Below, piece by piece: positions 58,414 to 64,000 of a stretch of DNA of 64,000 nucleotides; position 1 is the first letter of the stretch, and each line of letters begins with the position of its first letter. This stretch comes from Castor canadensis (taxonomy: Eukaryota; Chordata; Mammalia; Rodentia; Castoridae). Both the position numbers and the translations under genes were made by a program. Below the pieces are notes generated by a model that saw nothing but the letters and a program-made list of their open reading frames with translations, was not told the origin of the DNA and did no database searches. The DNA lies in NCBI RefSeq assembly GCF_047511655.1, contig NC_133398.1, forward strand, positions 48,923,638 through 48,987,637, given 5' to 3'.

Positions 58414-61084
58414 AATTATGAGATAATACATATAAAAGCTTAACAAAGCTCTTGGCCTATTATATTTTCTCACTATATGCAGCTATTATTGTTAATTTTA
58501 ACTTCTTAATATGTGTTAGGAATTAAAAATCAGTAAAGAAGTAAATAGTAATATAAATTAATAAACTTATGTAAAAGATATGCATTTTGGGAAATGATTT
58601 CCAACTTTTTGCCTTATAACTCTGAGCTCCAGTGCACTTTGGAGTAGTAAAACACCCAGAGCATCCATACATCCCAGAATAGGACCAAATTGTCACAATG
58701 CAAAAGGCACATAGGGTATAACTCTTAGTATGCCTGCAAAAAAAAGATTTAACTTCGAATTGAAAAAATGTTTTATGCAGTAGTAAGAGGAATTAAATCA
58801 AGAAAATGAAAAATATCAACAGAACTGATTGCAATAGAACTGAGTTGGACAGTGTTTGCTTTGTTTGAGAAAAACATTTTTCTATCCTTTCATTGCCACA
58901 TGCATTGAATAGTCCCATGTGATTAACAAAATCATCTTGAAACACTGGCATGTGTTGACCACAGATGAAAAATTAAATGGCATCTTTAAATTCCTGCCCC
59001 TCATCTCATTTAAGAGAAAATGTTGTTGCACTTGGATTCCAGTCCTTTTAATCAGGCAGCACATTTCCTATCACATCCAACACCTGGCTGACTCCCATGT
59101 GCCAACTGTGCCCAATGCAATGATATGTCTGGAAGTAATTATTTCTATCACCCACATAAGGGCAGAGGATTTGAGATTCATCATATGCTTACCTTTTACA
59201 CAGACTTTATTTTTCATTTAAAATACCTATGTGGGTTGGCCTAGGTAGTATCACCTGAGTCCCTAAAAGAGAAATTTCCAAAATATGAAATGGAAATGAG
59301 AATAATCAGACAAGGACAATATCTTCATCAGTTATTCAACCTCTTCTGCAAAGCAAATGTACATGCGTGGCATTGGAATTGACATTTTTTCTAAGTGAAT
59401 AAGTATTAAGAACAGTTATACATATTGTAATGGTTTGCCATTTCCTATGTTTTGAAAGAGACAGTTTTCTGAAGAATAAGATGTCCAATGAACAAGAAAG
59501 TAATCATGACACTGTTTTTTATTAGATTTTATCTATTTTTGGGATGTCTGTATGACTTATCTCTTTTTCTAATATACGCATTATAGAAATATAGTAAGTA
59601 AATAAATTGATACTGATATAATATTTTTGAAATCAATATGATTGTACCAACTTAAATCCTCCACGTTGACTTTATAATGCTCAAATGCCTTTCCTATTGC
59701 TAAACCTTCTGTGTTACAGATATTGATTAAATAATCTCCTCTTCAGGATACTTGGGTATTTAGATTACAATGTGTTTACAGTCTTCTTCTGCCATTCAAT
59801 CAATGCATGCTAGAGAAGATATTCTAAGATATTTAGCAGACTTAGCTCTCAGAAGAATAATTAATGAGTAGATATCAGGTATGTTTTAAAAGCATATTAC
59901 TTATGTAATCTCTTTGTCTATTCTTTGAACATATAACTGAAATCACTAAGGTTTTTCTTGGCAAATGCAGCAGAAATTTAATGTCTCCATTTAAGGTAAG
60001 CTACTGCAATGCTTTTTGACAATATATATGTTAACACAAATATATAATACATTAGCAAATCAGGGAAAGAACAATCTTATAAGAAATTTAAAAGTAATAA
60101 TTTTACACAGTCCTGTTAAAATTTGTGTTTACCAATAAATTGGGATTCTAATAAAGAAAACATGAGTGTCTTGTAGCCTTATGCCACATCTCCTTTCTAA
60201 CCTGGTGTTCTCTGAACCCCTCAGCTTCAGACCCATTCATCCAAAGACACTCTCATTTTGATTCATCATTTTTGAAGAGAGGAAGTGTCTTCCTGTTTGT
60301 GACACACATATAATAGGGGCATTCTGCTGTGAGCCACATAGGGAGAAGCCATTTTGACATTAGCTGTTATCTTCTGTGACCATTAGAATCCTATATTCAA
60401 GTGACAGGAGAAGGAAGTCCTAATAATAAATGGCATCGGCTCACTTTCATCTCAGGAACCACATCTCAGGAGATCTGAATAGTGAGACTACCATCCAACT
60501 TAAAGGAGGTATTCCTTCTTTTCATATATAACACAGAAAATAAATGTATAATGAAATTTTATGCTAACATTTCCAAAATCGTGGTATAATGGCAGAATTT
60601 GTTTGCCATTATTCAAATATTGTTTGACTTGTATACAAAATATGAATATAATATATTAAAAATGCAGGAGATATAGAAATGGAGACTATTTAATGGTTTT
60701 CATGGATTAGGAGTAGAAAGTGAGAGGAAAGTAGATGTGATAGAAGAGGGCATCAGGATGCTTATAGTGTTGGGAATACTGTTAGCTTGTGAAGATAATG
60801 CACAGAATTAAACATCATACACACAAATACAAACCAGCACAAACAAAACTGAAGAAATCTGAGTAATATCAGTGGTTATGATTATAGCTTTACAAGATGT
60901 TATTGTTAAAGGAAACCAGGTAAAGAATCCACATGATATCCCCACAGTATTTATTTCAACTACATGTGACTGTTTTATTAAATCATAATAAAAGATGTTT
61001 TAAAAAGTGTAATGGTTTTCTCATTCCTGAGCCAGAGTGTAATGAACTTGGAAGGCCTTAATTCTATCTTCACAACAATAATAA
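58414..61084. other. Unassigned sequence
   Basis: No gene recognised. Overlapping 58882-59064 (minus) and 58919-59221 (plus, 100 codons) open frames look random; neither shows a known domain. Confidence 0.4.
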
Positions 61085-61400
61085 ATAAAGCTGAGCTCTT
61101 GAGGAGAGGCTCAAGCTTGTAATTCTAGCTACCTGTGAGTTGGAGATCAGGAGGATCATGATTTAAGGCCAGACTGGGCAAAAATTTCACAAAACCACAT
61201 CTCAATAAATGGCTGGATGTGGTAGCACATGCCAGCTATGTGGATAAGCACAAATAGGAGGATTGCTGTCCAGGCCAGGGCAGGCATAAAAACAAGATCT
61301 TATTTTAAAAGTAACCAATGCAAAAAGGGCTGGTGGAGCACTTGCCAAGTGAGCACAAGAGCCTGAGTTCAATCCCCAATACCACTACCTAAAAGAGAAA
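61085..61400 (+). mobile_element. Composite SINE (7SL-like body plus ID-like unit), plus strand
   Basis: Two 7SL-like units ('gaggctcaagcttgtaattc', 'gatcaggaggatcatgattt'; then 'ggctggatgtggtagcacat', 'gaggattgctgtccaggcca') are followed by the ID-like unit ('gggctggtggagcacttgcc', 'gcctgagttcaatccccaat') and an A-rich tail near 61390. This copy gives the family layout in sense orientation: 7SL-like, 7SL-like, tRNA-like, A-tail. Confidence 0.82.
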
Positions 61401-62099
61401 AACACGTTCAGTAAAACTGAAAATCAACAACTGTTCTTAATACTATCAAGAATTGAGATCTCAGAGAAAACTCCTACTCCTCAAGTTGGAAGCAGTCAGC
61501 CAGATAAAGGAATTATAGCCTTTGGAGTAAAGACTGAGGAGCAGAAACCATTGCTGGGGCCAGTACAATGCTAAAAAAAATACGCAATATCTGATGAATT
61601 TCTGAAGGTTCAAGGAGGACAAGTTTGAGACTTAAAACTCAAGAGGATTCATCACAGAGAGGCCCTCAAAATTTCCTGAAGTTTACTTTCAGGAGCCATA
61701 TCAATTTCACCCAGTGAAGGTCACTGAAAAGTCCTCTTGTACTTTTAGCAGTGGGGAAAGGAAAGTGGTTGTTTTTAAGTATTTTCAGAATATTCTGTTC
61801 TCCTTTACACAACCTGCCACAAAAGAGGCTATTTTTTACCACAGCCTAATTTGTGCTTTATCAGAACCTAACCAGTCTCTGTGGAGGGAAATATACAAGT
61901 TTAGCCCACTCTACTCTTTCTTATGAAGAAAGGGAAATACCCAACTTGTGCCTTACCTAAGGGGAAAAATAAAAGAAATCAACCTGAGAAACACTTGTGA
62001 GGACCATCATTAAAAGATACAGACTAAGGGAAAAATCCCATTGACCAATGAAACTAAACAACAAAGGACAAGAATGAAAAACATGTCATCCTTTTTCTT
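61401..62099. other. Unassigned sequence
   Basis: No gene recognised. The 70-codon open frame at 61714-61926 has no known domain. Confidence 0.4.
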
Positions 62100-62718
62100 T
62101 GTCTAAGTGAAGAGACCACTCACAGAGTGGGAGAAAATATTTGCTACCTATACATCAGACAAAGGACTGATAACCAGAATATACAAGGAGCTCAAAAAAT
62201 TAAACTTCCATAAAATCAATGAACCAATAAAGAAATGGGCAACTGAACTAAACAGAACTTTTTCAAAAGAAGAAATCTAAGTGGCCAAAAAGCACATGAA
62301 ACAATGCTCACCATCCCTGGCAATAAAGGAAATGTAAATCAAAACCACACTAAGATTCCATCTCAGCCCTGTTAGAACAGCTATCACCAAAAACATCACT
62401 AACAAATACTGGCGAAGATGTAGGGAAAAGGAACCCTTGTGCTCTGCTGGTGAGAATGCAAGCTAATACAATCACTCTGGAAAACAATATGGAGGCTTCT
62501 TAAAAAAACTAAACATAGATTTGCCATATGATCCAGCAATCCCACTCCTAGGGATATACCCAAGGGATGCAACTCAGGTCACTCCATAGGTACCTGCACA
62601 TCCATGTTTATTGCAGCACTATTCACAATAGTTAAGTTATGGAAACAGCCAAGATGCCCCACTGCTAATGAATGGATTAAGAAAATACGGTATTTATACA
62701 CAATGGTGAATCTGTTCC
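62100..62718 (+). mobile_element. L1 ORF2 3' fragment, plus strand
   Basis: 'cacagagtgggagaaaatat', 'atcagacaaaggactgataa', 'agaactttttcaaaagaaga', 'cagcactattcacaatagtt' and 'gaatggattaagaaaatacg' are ORF2 C-terminal coding sequence in plus orientation. In-frame stops are present ('gaaatctaagtgg'). It stops at about 62718 before the 3' UTR. Confidence 0.88.
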
Positions 62719-63160
62719 ACCCTCCTATTCTCTGATTTTGTAAAAGAAAAGAAAAGAAAGTGGCACTTTTGTTTGTTTAAGATAGCTACATGAGGAGTTT
62801 ATTTGTGACATTTCCATGCATATATGTATTATAACCTGTATAGACCTCTTAAACAAAGAAAAATGTCTTTTTCAAAAATAGAGGGAGAAAGGTAAAACAG
62901 GTCCTGTCTGGAGGTTGGTACTAGTGGGAGAGGGGAGGATATAAGGAAAGGATGTAGGAAAGTGAATATTATGTACTCATGTATGAAAATGGAAAAATGA
63001 GACCTTTAAAACTATTTTAAGAATGGGGGAGAGGGACAAAGGAGAATGATGGAGGGTGTTAATTTAACTAAGATATATTGTATATTGTAAGCACTTTTGT
63101 AAATGTCACATTGTACCCCCAGTACAACAATTATATTATAATAAAATAAAAATAGTCAAA
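62719..63160. mobile_element. Older L1 3' UTR (family B) with internal inversion
   Basis: 62719-62850 matches 14515-14650, i.e. the family-B 3' UTR in minus orientation ('ttctctgattttgtaaaaga', 'atagctacatgaggagttta'). 62862-63160 is the same 3' UTR end in plus orientation ('aacaggtcctgtctggaggt', 'cccccagtacaacaattata'). The two arms overlap in content by a few tens of bases, as in twin-primed insertions. It lies against an ORF2 fragment whose orientation is plus. Confidence 0.7.
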
Positions 63161-63459
63161 ATAAAAAGAATGAGACCTAATCATAAGACTAAACAACAAT
63201 TCTTTCCCAAACCATATCATTTTATCACCATGTCACTGGGTTCCTGGATATTAAAAGGAGACTACAACTTAAAGAATGAAAAATCTAAGACATCATTTAA
63301 GTTTTAGGGAAATCCTCCAAAAACATGGAAGATAAAACCAAGGACACCAGAGGAAATTTTAGCTTTTGACATCATAGCTATAGCAAATATTAAACAGTCT
63401 AACTCCTAACCGGACAGATGTGTCTGATATGTCATGTCCAACTTTCAAAAAAAATTACA
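63161..63459. other. Unassigned A+T-rich sequence
   Basis: No feature recognised. Confidence 0.35.
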
Positions 63460-64000
63460 AAGCATATAAAAAACAGTTTGAACAATTATAGTTTTAAGAA
63501 ATTAAAGAAATAAATGGCACTACTGATGCACACACAAATAAACAATTATATCAAAACATGAAATACTTAGATATAAGTCTAAAAATATGTATAATGTCTA
63601 TGAAGAAACCACAAAATTCTGATGAGATGAAAGTTAAAAGATATTATATACACATGGATAGGAAAACTCAACACTTTATTTATTTATTTTTCTGGTGGTA
63701 TTGGTGTTTGAACTTAGGGTCTTATGCTCGCTACGTAGGTGCTCTACCATTTGAGCCACATTGCCAGCCCTAACTATTCTCCCTGGCTAGGATTGCAGGC
63801 ATGAGCCAACAGCATCAGGTTCAAAGACTCAATACTTTAATGATGTTAGTTCTTCCCAACTTGCTCTATAGATTCAATGAAATCCCAGTCAAAATCCCAG
63901 TCACTTAACAAGCTAGTTGTAAAGTTCATACAGAGAGGTCAAAAATCCAGAATAACCAACATGATAAAAGAACAGGAGTGAAGTCAGAAGACTCAAAATA
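63460..64000 (+). mobile_element. Old L1 ORF2 (RT domain), interrupted by a SINE; continues beyond the window
   Basis: 'atgaaatacttagatataag', 'aaattctgatgagatgaaag', 'catggataggaaaactcaac' before the SINE and 'tctatagattcaatgaaatc', 'ccagtcaaaatcccagtcac', 'ccagaataaccaacatgata' after it follow L1 ORF2 in plus orientation without loss. It is cut by the SINE at 63679-63822. Confidence 0.75.
63662..63839 (-). mobile_element. SINE with target-site duplication, inserted in old L1
   Basis: Body about 63679-63822, minus strand: TTTA-rich tail, 'ggtgtttgaacttagggtct', 'cgctacgtaggtgctctacc', 'tttgagccacattgccagcc' and a short 7SL-like end ('ggattgcaggcatgagccaa'). It is flanked by related copies of the target ('aaaactcaacacttta' from 63663, 'aaagactcaatacttta' from 63823; about 14/17), and the interrupted L1 reads through when it is removed. 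Confidence 0.8.

Noticed and set aside
54652..58421. Plus-strand open frames of up to 125 codons
   Set aside because: Antisense shadows of the 53941-58393 L1.
60170..60490. Possible LTR-like segment of somewhat higher G+C
   Set aside because: No recognisable LTR ends, polyadenylation layout or family match.
1..64000. CRISPR array, phage, bacterial operon or a new defence-type system
   Set aside because: No regularly spaced repeats and no operon-like dense coding. The repeats are all mammalian retroelements, and the sequence is clearly vertebrate nuclear DNA.

Overview
This is nuclear DNA from a placental mammal, almost certainly a rodent. It is A+T-rich and gene-poor. The diagnostic signs are tRNA-like ID-type SINEs, a composite SINE joining such a head to 7SL-like sequence, many rodent-style L1 LINE 3' ends, and relics shared by all placentals (MIR, MaLR LTR, MER2/Tigger, old L1M). 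The ID/composite SINE types and L1 3' UTRs look most like beaver (Castor) or a close castorimorph. That assignment is from memory of the families and is only moderately confident. There is no intact protein-coding gene and no bacterial, phage or CRISPR-type system.

Layout. 1-6 kb: two L1 3' ends lying end to end, a SINE pair, a short L1 3' end and a long decayed L1. 6-12 kb: an older L1 3' end, two ID SINEs (one with a clear target-site duplication, TSD), a twin-primed (5'-inverted) L1 with a 17-bp TSD, and an old interspersed repeat. 13-18 kb: an old L1 split by a younger L1 and by SINEs. 19-24 kb: more L1 pieces and a full-length U1 snRNA retropseudogene. 24-26 kb: a processed pseudogene of translation initiation factor eIF1A on the minus strand, next to an unidentified stretch and a 30-bp perfect palindrome. 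28-35 kb: a (CA)n microsatellite and a near-complete L1 (5' UTR, ORF1, ORF2) on the minus strand with an internal deletion. 35-53 kb: mostly unique A+T-rich DNA with a (GA)n microsatellite, MIRs, L1 3' ends, stacked ancient L1s, a MaLR LTR and a MER2-like transposon. 53.4-58.4 kb: an older L1 3' UTR, then a 4.45-kb 5'-truncated L1 bounded by a 20-bp TSD. 58.4-64 kb: unique DNA, a composite SINE, L1 ORF2 pieces and a last old L1 interrupted by a SINE with a TSD.

The window is a record of L1 activity. L1 supplied the LINE copies and, by acting in trans, probably the SINEs, the U1 copy and the eIF1A copy. All the L1 proteins are broken: the two longest copies have lost the FADD reverse-transcriptase motif. 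The best leads are structural: the 89-bp tandem duplication in an L1 5' UTR, the inverted L1 insertions, the internal L1 deletion with microhomology, the unidentified sequence beside the eIF1A pseudogene, and an older L1 3'-end family seen at least six times.
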